From Forficula auricularia (lineage: Eukaryota > Arthropoda > Insecta > Dermaptera > Forficulidae): a stretch of DNA of 64,000 nucleotides. Positions 11,649 to 23,983 of the stretch are shown here, piece by piece. The translations under genes were made by a program, and so were the position numbers. Under the pieces are notes generated by a model. That model did not search any database and was not told the origin of the DNA. It saw only the letters and a program-made list of their open reading frames with translations. The first letter of the stretch is position 1, and each line of letters opens with the position of its first letter. The DNA lies in assembly GCA_024734495.1 (NCBI GenBank), contig JALMQS010000061.1, positions 6,191,321-6,255,320 on the forward strand, read 5' to 3'.

Positions 11649-12194
11649 TATTAATTAAAACAGGAATAGCAGGAAATTGGACAATAAAAAAACAGAGTTT
11701 TTATTAAATGGGCCAGACGTTTCGTCGATTTATTTCGACTTCCTCACTGGCTAGAATGACAAAATAGGAAATCAGAAAAAATCTATAAATACATTGATTA
11801 CAAATAAATTTAAATGAAGATAGTTATAAATACCCCATTTTATCACTCTTTGTCAAAAAAGACAATTCCACTGAAAGGAGAAAAAATGTTCAAGATTGTT
11901 GAATAATTGAGGCCAATAATGTATTGTAGTTATAATAAAAATGATTAAAGATGTTTCGTCGCATAGTGGAATTGTCTTTTGACAAAGATTGATAAAATGA
12001 GGTATTTATAACTATCTCTATTTAAATTTATTTGTAATCAATGTAGTTATTTATAAATTTTTTCTGATTTCCTATTTTGTCATTCTAGCCACTGAGAAAG
12101 TCGAAATAAATCGACGAAACGTCTGGCCCATTTAATCCAAACTCTGTTTTTTTAATTTATTGTCCAATTCCTTGCTATTCCTGTTTTAATTAAT
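11649..12194. repeat. Large fold-back element (~225-bp arms)
   Basis: ATTAATTAAAACAGGAATAG opens the left arm and its inverse closes the right arm at about 12194. Arms 11649-11872 and 11963-12194 match closely. Each arm carries a hammerhead-like block (around 11731-11760 minus, 12088-12130 plus) with GACGAAACGTCTGGCC. The catalytic CTGAGGA is damaged differently in each: GTGAGGA in the left arm, CTGAGAA in the right. A dead pair that diverged after the arms formed. Confidence 0.85.
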
Positions 12195-12688
12195 AATACA
12201 CACACACACACACATTAAGACATTTTTTTTAATTCCCTTTTTTGAACCCACAAAATGTATAGATATAGATATCTAAACATCTAATTTTTTGCGAATACAA
12301 GTTGTTTTTTTACTTATTAAGAAACTTATTAACTTATGAAGTAATTAAGTTTTATTGGTTCTAATTAATTGAATAAATAGCAAGTGCGTGATAAATCTTA
12401 AATCTTCATTTTTAATTGAAGATCTGTAGTGGTTTTTTTCAAAAAACAAAAATTAATCAAAATTGAGCTTTACGTCAATCTATTTTAACTTTATCAGCAA
12501 TGTAGATTTATTTTATTGTTTTGAATGTCATCAATGAATCTATTTAATAAATTAAAATTTGTTATCATTAGAATAGAGGGAAACCATTATTACACATTTT
12601 TTTTTTATAATAATCTTTTTTTTTATTACTTTATTTTTCACTTGGACAAGATTAGTATTTCACTGAGCTAATTTTAATATTTACTTAC

Positions 12689-13280
12689 ATTAGTTTTGGC
12701 GAATGATACTCGTCGTTCGTCAACTGGATTTTCTTTTTCTGGTGTTGGGGGTGTAGGTGCTCGATAACAAGTGGAAGCATCGCGGGTAATACACGTCTCC
12801 GTTTGGATGTTCTTTGAGTCTGTCGAGGTGGTGCTCGAAATATCTGCCGGGGTAGCCACCCTTTCAATCGTCTTTTCATTGTCATAATTGCTTGTAATTA
12901 TGATAATTGAATTATTGCTCTCTGCGTCTTTAATATCAGGATTTACATCTACAACTTCCATTGTTTGAATAGTTAAATTCTCTTCTGTTTGAAGAATCTC
13001 TTCTTCTTTAGGGGTTAATATCTCATCCTTTGGAATTTTCTCAACATCATGAGAGGAAGATTTTTTCTCTAGATTTAATGGTGGTACGATGGAAGTCGTT
13101 TTGCGAGAAAGTTTTGGAGTGCCATAAGTGTTCAGTCGAATATTTGATCTAGATGGACTGTCTAAATGAGGTGGTCCACGAACTGGGCTCATTTTAGTTG
13201 GAAGAATAGGAACTGTATCGGCATTTCCAAGTCTTGAAAGTGAATATCGGCGCATCACAGCTTCAGGAACAGAGTAGCGT
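12689..13280 (-). CDS. Unrecognised Ser/Pro-rich protein, coding exon (6)
   Basis: Internal exon of 592 nt: one base completing Arg, then 197 codons, ending in phase 0 at donor GTAAGT. It starts RYSVPEAVMRRYSLSRLGN; with the previous exon this gives RRYSVP, which fits basophilic-kinase and 14-3-3 mode I patterns. It then runs through Ser/Pro/Thr-rich sequence (APTPPTPEKENP) to DERRVSFAKTN, whose RVSF matches the RVxF docking motif for protein phosphatase 1. These motifs are short and can arise by chance, so the phospho-regulation idea is inference. No enzymatic domain is visible. Confidence 0.87.
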
Positions 13281-13956
13281 CTAAAATATTAAAATTAAAA
13301 TTAAGATTTACATATATTTTAATTTCTAGCTTATCAATATTTATATGCACTCTAATTTAAAAATAAATAAATAAAAAAAAGATCTATTGCCGAGACAGGC
13401 TGATTTGTTTAATTTATAAGGAATTAAATTAAAAAGTGCCAGTAAAGTAGCCATATTCATTTCATTCAATTTACGCAAGAGCAAAGAAAAAATTACCATA
13501 CATCAGTAGAGCCAGAAAGTTGAAAAGTTGTGCTTATATTGAAATAATTTATTGATTGTTTTTTTTTTTTTTTTAATAAAATAAATACACATTATTTTAT
13601 AAAACAATTTCGAAACGTTTATTAGAAATTCCAAATCTTTCGGGAGAAATTTTACATTTATCAATTAAAATTTTGAAAATTTTTTTATTAAAATAGAAAT
13701 TTAAAGCTAGTCTTTAAGCTGCTTTATATTTATTTTTTAGGAAATTTTTTTCAAAATTTCCATTCTTCTTCTTTCTTCGGAAACTTTTTAAGATTGTTTT
13801 ATAAAAGAATAAGCTGTATTTATTTTATTAATATGAGATTATTTAGTTTCTTTTTACCATAATATTCAGTCTATTATAAATATTTCAAGTTTTTTTTAGT
13901 TAAAAATTTAATTGACTTCATAGTAGTACTACACGTGTTCTTCTTGTTCTTCTTAA

Positions 13957-14173
13957 AGTGCCATACTCGATTCCGAGCGTCGGTGATTACTATGGAGAGT
14001 ATCCTCTCGATTGTAATTTTCCTGGGAAAAATTTTAACAGGGGTGGTTTCCCATTGCCTTCCCCGGAAGGAATCAGATTATAGCCGGTCAAATATTTGCA
14101 GCCAGTCAGGCTTGAACCCACGCTAGCTTGAATAGAAGAAATGCTCTTTAACCATTCGGCCAACCTGACCCCT
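13957..14173 (-). mobile_element. tRNA-derived SINE
   Basis: On the minus strand a tRNA Leu/Ser-like head (GGTTGGCCGAATGGTTAA as A box, GGGTTCAAGCC as B box) is followed by a body with GACCGGCTATAATCTGATTC and AAGGCAATGGGAAACCACCC. GACCGGCTATAATCTGATTC also occurs in the SINE at 31468-31695, so the two share a body. A free tRNA gene is unlikely because the arms do not close and a SINE body follows. Confidence 0.75.
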
Positions 14174-15206
14174 AGTAGTAGTCTAGTGTTTGATTATTAA
14201 ATTAATGAACGTAATAAATTAAAATAAAAAAAACCTAATTGAAATATTTATAATAGTCTAAAGATTATGCTAAAACGTTAGTTTTACACAGACATAAAAT
14301 ATTTAGGTACATATGCCCTCTTTGATTTATTCCTTATAAAATAATAAAGCCACCAAGTTTGGTAGCCGGTTTATAATGATATTTTTATCGAGAGTGTCTG
14401 TGTTTTTTAAGTAGGGTTGGCTGAGATAGTAGCGATGCCGATTTTCACGGTGGGGGCTCGAGTTGAAGTTCCGCGCATTCTTTTTACAAAATTTACCAGT
14501 TCCAATACTTATTTCCACAAAAACACATCAGTATATTTGTACTGGAAAAGAATTCTGGATCAAAAAAGTTGAATTTTTTTTATTAATAAAAAATAAATTA
14601 AAGATTGAATTTTTTGTTTAATAAATATTTTCAAAAAATCAATACACTTATTTTATAAAAAACTATCAGTAAATTTTATAATTGTACATCAATCTTTTCA
14701 GCAGCAATATACAATTTGGCAATTCAAAAAAATTTCAAGATATTTCATAATATTTATATTTCTTATCCCTAACAATTGTCTCGTTGATAGATGAAGAAGA
14801 TTCTTAAAAAGGTTTTCTTGACGCGAATAGCAAAGCTGTTGATACTTAAGAGCACACCCTCAATGGTTTCCTTTTAAAAAAGATAAAAAGAGCATTGTTC
14901 TAAACTTTTAGAAACGTTTCATGTTACTATTTTCATTAAATCTTTCACTAATTGTTATGGTAAAAAAATTGTATATATTTCTTAATCAATCAAAAATAAT
15001 CTTTTTTGTAAATATTTTCATTTGTTTCGGAATACTTTTCTCCATATTCAGTCTAATATAAATATTTTTAATAAAAATTTTAAAAGAATTTTATTCAAAA
15101 TTGAATCAATTTCTTTCGTGAAGAATTGAAATAACTCGGTAGTATTCGTTTAAAAGGGAGTCAGCCTACTTCTATAACAAAACGAATTCATCTACTTCCA
15201 ATAGGC

Positions 15207-16098
15207 CACTGTTTCTCAACCTTTTATAGAGCTAGGAACCCTAGAGCACTTATATTTAATTCTGAGGAAGCCCCTAACACTAAAATATGAGATATTTAAT
15301 TTTTCGTCAAAATATCAACATCATGCTACTTTTATAGCTTCCAAATATAACATAGATGATGGTGTTGCCACATTTTAAAAATTTGCTAGATTTTGGAGTA
15401 ATTGGGCACAAAAAACGTGCATTTTAAATTACAATACCTAACATTTTTATTTTCATGAATAATACTATTATTAAATTATTTTGGTAATGTCATTGGGATA
15501 CCCATATGCCTCTTTCGGATCGGACAGGTTTTTAATAAATATTCGATGTATACTCATAATTAATATTCTCATCCTTTATTGTATTGTTTATGTACTATAT
15601 TTGTATTCCATTTTTTATGTTATCAATTCAATTTTAATTGTAAAAATCTGTATCTGATGGCTAAAAGGCCAGGGATGAATCAATAAAAAAAAAAAATATT
15701 CTCATCTATTTGAAAATCAATAATATTTCAAACGTCATTAATAACAAAATAAAAATAAATCAATTTAAATGATATTTTTATTTTATTACTAATGTAACGT
15801 AATCGTTGTATTATAAGAAAGTTAAGGAACTTTAGAGGAACAAAAATATTATCACTGAGACAATAATAGTGGTGTTCATTGCATTCTTAAGTATCAATAG
15901 TTTTATTTGACTATAAGGTAATACTTAGACTCTAAATTTAGTATTTTTTTCTTTAGATGACTAATTTTTAGAGGGCTGATACTACTAACTACTATTTTTG
16001 TTTTTCAATTTTTTTTTATTGACCTCTAGATGCGGGGAACCCCAAACCTCCCTTTGTGGAACCCTGGGGTTCCGCGCAACCCAGATTGAGAAACACTG
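15207..16098. mobile_element. Non-autonomous hAT-type element with 8-bp TSD
   Basis: The element starts CACTGTTTCTCAACC and ends GATTGAGAAACACTG, inverted termini of hAT type. It is flanked by a perfect 8-bp duplication CAATAGGC at 15199-15206 and 16099-16106. The interior (892 bp) has no transposase frame and contains a later retroinsertion (15574-15694). The ends are well defined, so it is probably a relatively recent insertion. Confidence 0.88.
15574..15694 (+). mobile_element. Retroposed fragment with poly(A) inside the hAT element
   Basis: Ends in TGAATCAATAAAAAA, an A tail, and is bracketed by the direct repeat AATATTCTCATC (15562-15573 and 15695-15706). The A tail plus a 12-bp duplication is the mark of LINE-mediated retroposition. 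The body ends GATGGCTAAAAGGCCAGGG, probably the 3' end of a LINE or SINE. Confidence 0.8.
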
Positions 16099-16149
16099 CA
16101 ATAGGCTATTTGAACACACGAGGACAACAGATAGAAATAAATTATATAT

Positions 16150-16412
16150 AGATAAATCTTTTAAAAAACAATCTTCAAACGTTTTTATAGGCCCCAAAAA
16201 TTTAGGGAGAATTTCTCCCTTTATCAATAGAATTTTAGATAATCAAAAAAGAGAAAAGAAAAAGTTACTTTTTCTAATGAATAGAAAAATTAGAAAAAGT
16301 ATAATTTTCTTTTTTGATTATCTAAAATTCCATTGATAAAGGGAGAAATACACCCGAAACGTTTGGGGTTTATTAAACGTTTAAAAATTGTTTTTTAAAA
16401 GATTTGTATTTA
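16150..16412. repeat. Near-continuous palindrome
   Basis: From about 16150 to 16412 the sequence folds on itself around 16281, with the arms meeting almost without a loop. The right arm includes TTGATAAAGGGAGAAATACACCC-GAAACGTTTGG, written here in two parts; it resembles the hammerhead layout but has TTGATAA in place of CUGANGA. Confidence 0.75.
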
Positions 16413-16650
16413 TTTTAACAATCAATAAAATTTGTCTTCAATATATATGGTATACATATATTTTTATTTGAATCAAGCAATGAACGCTCTTAACGATTTC
16501 TTCTTAATGAAATAACTTCAGTGAATTTCAATAAAATCATTTTAATTTAATTCAAAAAGACTGTCATTTTTTTTCTTAAATCATGATAAAAATATTAATA
16601 ATAATTCAGATCTTAAGTGAATAAAAGATAAGAAATCAAGGGGGAAATAC

Positions 16651-16815
16651 CTGTGAGGCAGCGCAGGGTGCCTTCGCCCTCTTGAGCCCCCTCGTTGTCC
16701 GCCTGTCCCCATTGCTTCGATGATATCCCAAGGGGTGGCTTCAGCCTCGAGTTCTTCAGACCTACACCACCAAGCAACAACTGCCTCAATAGGCCATCTC
16801 CACGTTTCATTCATG
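16651..16815 (-). CDS. Unrecognised Ser/Pro-rich protein, coding exon (5)
   Basis: Exon of 165 nt: one base completing Thr, 54 codons, two bases out to donor GTATTT. The peptide MNETWRWPIEAVVAWWCRSE is Trp-rich and followed by acidic EELEAEATPWDIIEAMG, then Gly/Arg-rich GGQRGGSRGRRHPALPHR. The ATG at 16814 could be a start, but the exon at 23984-24071 ends in exactly the phase needed to read into it via the weak acceptor TTTAAAAG. I therefore treat it as internal. An alternative promoter using this ATG is possible. Confidence 0.82.
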
Positions 16816-18418
16816 CTTTTAAAGAGTTTAGTAAAAAAAATATCTACGATTATTTGCTCTCCATGTACAAAAGGGAATGAACTTAATCAAGTGCTGTCGC
16901 AAAAGCGACAGCGAGGTCAATTGAAGGGAACATTATTAGTAGTTGAGTGGGAAAAGACACGCCCACATTAGTGTATCCTCTCGATTTTTTCAATACTTAT
17001 TTCATTCACTAGTTTAAATTAAGGTCCTTGTGTTATTTTGTTTAATTATAGGGCAATCTATTTATTTAACAAGCATTTAAAAGAAAATAATATGCATATT
17101 ACAAGCCAAATATTTTCACTTGGTCTAAATATAAAACCACTTTATAAATTGAATATTTATATAATTTGAATTTTTTAAATATGATTTTTTTAATGATATT
17201 GATGCAAGATTAAAAACTTCCATGGTGCAACGATTTTAAGTTTTAGAATTGATGGAAAAAATAGGAAGAAATACCTAGTGAAAATAATCATTAGTATGAA
17301 AATTCAAATTCAGGAATTAATATTTAATATATTGTGTGTGTTTATTATAAAAAAATAAAATTGAATTGAACTTTAATATATGTATAAGATGTTCTAAAAG
17401 TGGCATAGTATATGATGGCAAAAAATGAAAAGTTTTATCTGTAATTTTTCCTCCAATATACGACCGTATTGTATCTTATTTGTATATATTTATTGAAGGA
17501 ACTAATAAGTATATCCGAATTGTAATATACTTGGAATAGTTGCTGAACTTTACTGTGAGGCCAGAGTGTTGAATTCGTTGATTTTATTTTTAATTTCACA
17601 ATAACTCGAGAACGGAAACGCGTAAATTCGATCTAGTACCAAAATTTCCAAAGCAAAGAACTGATTAGATTTTTGGGCTTCAAGCTTCAGAACTTCAGAA
17701 TGAAAAATGCAGAGTAAAAAAATAAATATAAGGCTAATAGTGATTAGTCCTAACGAATGTTCTAATATTTAGCACAGAGTTTGAATGAATAAAATTAATA
17801 TTTGTTTTAAATTTCAGCTTTCTAGTTCAAACTATTCACTGAAAAAAATTTGTAGCGAAGCGGAGTCTCAAAAAAATTTGAAATGTTGTAATACAAAATA
17901 ATGTTAAAAATTCACTAACTCAGTAGAATTATGGTACAAACGAGGACGTTCTGAAAAAAATTAGGGAAAAGAGAGCTCTCTGGAAGAATCTGAAGAATAG
18001 AAGAGCTCAGATATGATAGCGCATGGGGGAAAGAAGAAGATCTTGATTGGGATATTTTCTCCACCTAATGAAGAATATGGAATATGGGACTTTTGGAGAA
18101 GTGAAAGAATTGGCATGAGAAAGAGTCGAGTGAATGCGCGTTGTTGTGACAAACCAGTCTTAGGATTGTATACTCTATGATAATATCTAATTAAACGTAC
18201 GTAATACACTAGAAGAAGAAATGGCAAAAAAGTTTTCATTGTAATGATTTTACATTATCCAGGGGCAAATTCCATTACAGAACCCATGGTCTCAACCAAA
18301 GACAAACTGTAGTACCTACTCATTCAAGTTGAATATTAGGAACTGACGATTTTGCTAAAAATTATGGGGAATTGATTTAAAATCAAAAATAGGGATCAAT
18401 TTTCATCTAATACTAGAG

Positions 18419-18817
18419 CTGTGTTTCTTAAACTTTTTTAAGTTGCGGCCCCCTTGGAAACCAAGTCAATATCTCACGGCCCCCCTATTTTTTTTAAAAT
18501 TCAGATTGGTTAAAAAACTATTTATAATTTACTAAGGTTAACGGTAAAAACGTGAAAAAAATACACAATACAAAATTTAAAATGCTTGTTTTAAAAATAA
18601 TTAACGCATGAAATCAATAGTCAATGTTATAAGCAGTTGCAAATATATTATCATTTCAACATTTCAATACATTATCGAAATTTTATAATTATAATCCAAG
18701 TATTTAAACTTATTTAACAATAATAATTTATTTGTTACATTTGCGACTCTTTGCGACCCCCCTGCGGGAAATCCATGGCCCCCTAGGGTCCGCGGCCCAC
18801 TACTTTAAGAAGCATTG
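18419..18817. mobile_element. hAT-type MITE
   Basis: Termini CTGTGTTTCTTAAAC and TTTAAGAAGCATTG are imperfect inverted repeats. Flanks TACTAGAG (18411-18418) and TAGTAGAG (18818-18825) match at 7 of 8 bases. The inner ends are rich in GGCCCCC/GCGGCCC as in other hAT MITEs. No coding frame. Confidence 0.75.
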
Positions 18818-19719
18818 TAGTAGAGGATCTACATAATTTCAGACGAAACTTCTTTTTTGATAAACAACCAACAACTCAACTACCAAAGCATCAAATCTGC
18901 AATAGTACTTTTTTTTATTACTATTGACTTCAATTAGCCAATGATATTTAATTAATAATAAAGGAATAAACATATTAATATTTGAAACGGCTATAGATAA
19001 AGTCTAACAACGATCCGTTGCAGTTTATTTATATTTATATCATTTAGCTTTCTTGATTATTTTTAATGTTTAAATTTTTAGTTTAGAATCCATTATAATT
19101 CTAAAGCGTTGCTTAGTCGACCTAGATTTTCAGTCTTGAAAATGAACACAACGATCGAAGAAGAAGGAAGTGAGTGAAGTCACTGACCGTCTGGGGTGCT
19201 AAATTCTCCTGCCCTGGTCGGTTATATCACGAAAGGCGATTTACAAGTCAGATTTATTAGGGTACACATTATTACCATAAGTAGGCGAGGAGTTCAAATA
19301 TAAATTAAATAAAATGCCCCACTATAGGTCACATGTATATATTGTATTATATCAATAAATTCAGCTGAATATTCTTTAAAAATAAAAAAATATAATAATT
19401 CCTGTGTTTAATATGTTTCACTATAAACCAAGACCGCCTTCCCTAAACGTTATTAAATATAATAATGATGGAAAATGTAGGAAACAGTGAAAAGTTTTTG
19501 AAGGCTCAGTACGCTTTTACTAAATTTTAGTGATTCTGAAATTCTCTCGTCAGATAATGGTTTAAGCTAAAAAGTTAATACTTGACCCAGGCGCAGATTA
19601 TAATAAAGGTTTGTATGCGATATTTCTGCTCATTATAGTTACAAAATTTCGATAACTACTCATATATCTAAATACATTTTCTTCTGATTATCTTCGATGT
19701 TCAATCGGAAGAACTATTA

Positions 19720-20540
19720 AGTTGATGCATAATTATCCGTCGTTTATATTGGTACGTTTTTCGTTAGTGATAATTGTTGTTGTTTTACTATATAAAAAAA
19801 TAATCTTCTATATTTCTTTAAGAAAATGAGTGTCGAAAATCATATTCATATTCGTCATATTATGCTGTACCAATACGAGACACCACATTGCCTTTTTACA
19901 TTGGACGCCTTTCGGTAATCCTTTGGGTGAAACTCAAATCTTCTTTCTTTTGATGTTTTTGAAGAGACGCCAGTGATGAGATTCTTCGGAAACGGAGTTT
20001 GCTCGTTTCTCTGCAGCAAATCGGTGTAAATTCAGACACATTCGGTTTTGTTGTTGTCAGAGAGTTAGTGGGGGACCCATAGAGCCAATTTCCATACTTT
20101 TCTGAGCTTTTTGAGACGACAAACGATGGTCGAATTGTCCACATTGAAGAGTCTTCAGTCAACATTCAGGTTGTCAAGATTTCGTCCTCTTCCACGGATG
20201 CCAAAAGTCTGGTCGTTGAAATTTGATGGTCGACCTCTTCCTTCTTCATCTTCGAGGTTTGTATCGGCCGATTTAAACTTCTTGAACCATTTTTCAACTT
20301 GGCTTTTGCTGATTGTTCATTCGCCAAAAATTTCATTGAGATCGTGAAATGACTGTGCTGCCTTCCTTTCTTTCTCGTAGTAGTACAGCATAATGATGAC
20401 GATTATGAATATGATTTTCGATACAAATGTTTTTAAAGAAATAGAGAAGATTATTTTTATTAAAAAAAATCATCAACAACAATAATTATCACTAACAAAA
20501 AACGTGCCACTATAAAAGGCGGATAATAATGCACCAACCT
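19720..20540 (-). mobile_element. Degenerate mariner-type element
   Basis: Inverted termini (A)GTTGATGCATAATTATCCG and AGGTTGGTGCATTATTATCC on the opposite strand pair well over more than 30 bp, with TA at both edges. The 820-bp interior carries the remains of a transposase on the minus strand. About half the length of a full mariner, so it is internally deleted. Confidence 0.85.
19900..20395 (-). pseudogene. Mariner transposase remnant
   Basis: The minus strand reads LYYYEKERKAAQSFHDLNEI, then FGE-stop-TISKSQVEKWFKKFKSAD and NLEDEEGRGRPSNFND. These are the N-terminal helix-turn-helix and the GRP(S/P) hook of mariner-family transposases. Further on KLRKVWKLALWVPH and a TDLLQRNEQTPF-like segment are recognisable. 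In-frame stops and frame changes break it, and the region around the catalytic acidic residues is missing or scrambled, so it cannot be active. Confidence 0.85.
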
Positions 20541-22069
20541 AATAGAAAGTTCACATTTTAATAACTTCTCCGTTGGTAATACGAAAATATTGATACTAGA
20601 ATAAAATTTCTACGACTTTCCGTTTTTTGTTCTTTCTGTTATCATAGCTGCCATAATACAGAAAACAGGCAAATACACAGAGAGATAAAAAAATATAAAA
20701 ATGATTTTTCTCTACATTTCAAACATTTCTAAAGATGATTTTAAATTTCAAATTTTTGAGTGAATTCATTACTCCACAGCTGGCTGGCTCATCAAGCATC
20801 CACCTCGTATGGGTCAGGGTAGAAAAAGTTATTTTGAAAAATTTATATTTATATACTTTAAAGTTCAATATGATAAATATAATTATTGTTGATAATGTGT
20901 ATCGCTTAATTTTTTTAACATTGTAAAATTAAAATTGTAAAGGGTAGAGGGTCGGTTAAACAAAAATGGCATGCTGGCGGCCGAGCACCCAGGCGTAGAT
21001 CCACATTTGAATTTACAAATAATTTTATAAAAAAAAATCTATTATTATTATTATTTATTTATTTATTTACATTGATAGAAATAAACCTTTCGAAGAGAGT
21101 TATTATCATTCGTGCCTACAATTAATATAAAAAATTATATTATATGTATAATGTCCAGACATTAAAATAATTATGCTTGGCTGATGAAGACAAATACTTG
21201 TCAAAACGTTCTTTTATATTAATATGAATAAATAAAAATAAAAGTAATAATAAAACTGCCCTATATTTTCGATAAGATTAACTGAAATATGTGATTTTTT
21301 TCGTGACGAGTTTAATTGAAGAGTATAACAAAGAATAAAGAAATGTGATTGGTGTCATTATTGTTCACTTTTATTCCTGTTTAATGGACAAATTTTGGTA
21401 AGTATTTCGGAATAAAAAATTAAGAATCTTATCAATAAAACGCTATAGAAAGCTAAACATTGATAGGAATCAAATTTTATATACAAAATATGATAGATTA
21501 TGAGCCGCGAACCCGAATACGAAGGAAAGTAAACGAATAGCAAAGTGACCTAATTTAGTTGGAAAACTAATAAATCAAAATAAACCCATTCATAATTGAG
21601 ATATGATTTTCTAAAAAAAATAAACTATTTGGCTTTAAAAATATTAAATAAGCCTTTTATTAAAAGTGATTTTAAATCTTAATATGTCGTTTTGTGTCTT
21701 CTGTTTAGCTGGCGACTTTTATTAGCAACTAATAAATAAATTCAAAGATCAAGAACCCTCCGTATCGTGTGTATTCTTATGCAAATTTATTAGAACACAT
21801 TCGTGCGATACGAATCGCCTCATCTCACAGGGGGCTTTAATAATAAGGAATAAAAATCCAGATTTGATTCGAAGATATAAGTTTTTTCAAATTATTGATT
21901 ATATTATAATGAAATATAGGTACGTACTTATAAGTTTAAAAAACTAATAAATGAGGTCTACAAAGCCAAAGAGAATCAAGACCAAAAATAATTATTTTGA
22001 GATAAATAAGGTTAGAGTTGATTATATAAGTTCGATTGTCAAAGTGGGCCTGACTACTACAACTTTAAT

Positions 22070-22275
22070 TTTATTTCAGAAAATATCAAGTTAATTTCAG
22101 AAAATTCCAAATGTATTTGAGGATTCTCAATTGAATAATATAAAATCACAATTGTATATCAAAAATCTCAATTCACTTTCAGAAATCTCTATAGAGAATT
22201 TCAGAATTCTCACTTGATTATTAGAAAATCTCCATTGTATGGTATTTCAGAAAATGTCAATTGTATTTCAGAAAA
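22070..22275. repeat. Degenerate tandem repeat, period ~25 bp
   Basis: A unit close to ATTTCAGAAAATCTCAATTG recurs seven to eight times with many substitutions. Confidence 0.55.
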
Positions 22276-23139
22276 TAAACATATAAGTATAAATAACTGC
22301 GTCGGTTGGTAACTTCTCAACCAGAGGATGCTGTCCAAAAATGTACTCTTCATTTTTTGAAATCTTATTTTAATCTTTGCTTTTTTTTTTCAAATTTCAT
22401 CAAATACGGCATCATTTTCGTTATTTTTCAAATTTAACATTAGATTTTTTTAATATATTTTGTGACCTTTGCCCCAAACGGATACTGCCTTTTGTGAGTG
22501 AGGGTAGGAGTCAGAAATTAAATCTTGTGACTTAAACTTCCCACCTCCCTGAGATGGAAATCGACCATCTTCCACAATGAATCAGTTTGTTCTATAAGAA
22601 AATCTTAAATTTCTCCTAATTCTATTGCTATAAGCAAGCTATGACTTGTCTATAGCTGTCTTAGTTATTTCCGATCTTATATATTTGGAGATCTTAGAAA
22701 TGGATTAGTCCAAAGATTCCCGAATCATCTTTATTTATTCTCTTTTTTGTATTATTTCTATTTTAATAGTTCCTCAGCGAGAATAATTTTTATTCAAGTA
22801 AAACTTGCCCGAACTGGTTTTGACATGCTTGAACTGGAGGATATACCGGGCAGGGAGTTCAAAGCTTAAATCTACACCCTTTTCGGAAAAATCATTCATT
22901 TTAATTGTCCCTTGAAACTATGCAACAATTTTATTTCATTTTGAGAACCAATATACTTTTAAAAACAAAAAAATGTTTTTTATAGAGATATTTTAATTAA
23001 AGGATAACAATTTGAAAATTTAAAGATCCTCCTGAAATTTTGAAGTCGATGTTTATGAAAATACTCTAAATGTTTGAAATTTTAGGAATGCGCCGCATCC
23101 ACAGCATCCATGGACCGCACACCACTGATAAATAACTAA

Positions 23140-23250
23140 ATAATTGACATTTTCTAAAATACAATTAATGTTTCTGTAATAAATGGAGATTTTTTAATAT
23201 TCAATTGAGAATTCTGAAATAGGTACAATTGGGGTTTTCCGAAATACACA
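23140..23250. repeat. Inverted copy of the degenerate tandem repeat
   Basis: The same unit as at 22070-22275 appears in reverse orientation (GACATTTTCTAAAATACAAT and variants). The two arrays may be the remains of one inverted structure about 1.2 kb long. Confidence 0.5.
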
Positions 23251-23983
23251 TGTAAAAGGTGTAGTTTTTGTTTACTATTACTTAAAATATATCTTAAAAA
23301 GAGAAACTTTATTCAAGACTCTGAATATTCCACAAAAATATTCTAAACTTGGCAATTATTTGTCAACTAGAAAGCTGAAACTTGGAACAAAATGGTGAGA
23401 CTAATTAATCAAATGCTTGTCGAATTTCAGCTTATTAGCTAATATAAAGATTGGATTTTTTTTTCATTTTTAATTCAAAAGTTCCTTAAGTAGAAAGCCC
23501 CATGGGAGAGAGGAGGCAAGAAGGAAGAGTACTATATGCCTGCTTCATTGACTCTTTTGAACTCTGAAGGAAGAGGGAAGATCAAAATAATATTATAAGA
23601 GGAAAACATTTCCAATAAATATTATTTTTTGGAAATAATCTCTTATTTATTTCTGGACTGCCTTCATCCAATCCTGAAGTAATTAGCTCTTATTATTGGA
23701 AATATAAACATTTGACCTAGGACGTTCTGTTTTTTAGTATGTTAGTTGACATCGGAATCCAGACAGACAGACAAAGAGACGAAAAATATCTTGCCTAAAA
23801 ATAATTTTTTCCACGATTCAGAAATTCCTGAATATGAATTGGTAAAAAATTGAAAATTTTCGAGTGAATTTCAACTGCCAAATGAGACCATTTTTTTTTA
23901 ATTAGGACTTGATCCTCTTAAACTGCAAGAGCCCCAAATATTACGTAAATATTAAATTTTATTTAAATAATATTATTTTTTAC

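Larger units (their letters stand above)
6361..12688. other. Intron 6-7 of the minus-strand gene (6.3 kb)
   Basis: Long intron. Apart from the hairpin MITE at 7321-7502, fold-backs at 10774-11083 and 11649-12194, a G run at about 6450-6470 and a CA microsatellite at about 12199-12213, I see no coding or RNA feature. Sequence at about 9600-9650 with GACAGACAGACAGAC is probably a transposon remnant. Confidence 0.5.
13281..16650. other. Intron 5-6 of the minus-strand gene
   Basis: Intron of 3.4 kb holding a SINE, a hAT-type element with an inserted retrosequence and a palindrome, listed separately. Around 13600-13690 a weak relative of the 16150-16412 palindrome is visible (CGAAACG, then GGGAGAAATTTTACATTTAT). 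Otherwise featureless. Confidence 0.5.
16816..23983. other. Intron 4-5 of the minus-strand gene (7.2 kb)
   Basis: Long intron. A hAT MITE (18419-18817), a mariner relic (19720-20540) and degenerate short tandem repeats (22070-22275, 23140-23250) are listed separately. A decayed hammerhead-like copy lies at about 21178-21212 on the plus strand (CTGATGA kept, GAAA changed to AAAA). I see no other gene or RNA. Confidence 0.5.

Noticed and set aside
20111..20347. 78-residue plus-strand frame
   Set aside because: Antisense to the mariner transposase remnant, which explains the open frame and composition.
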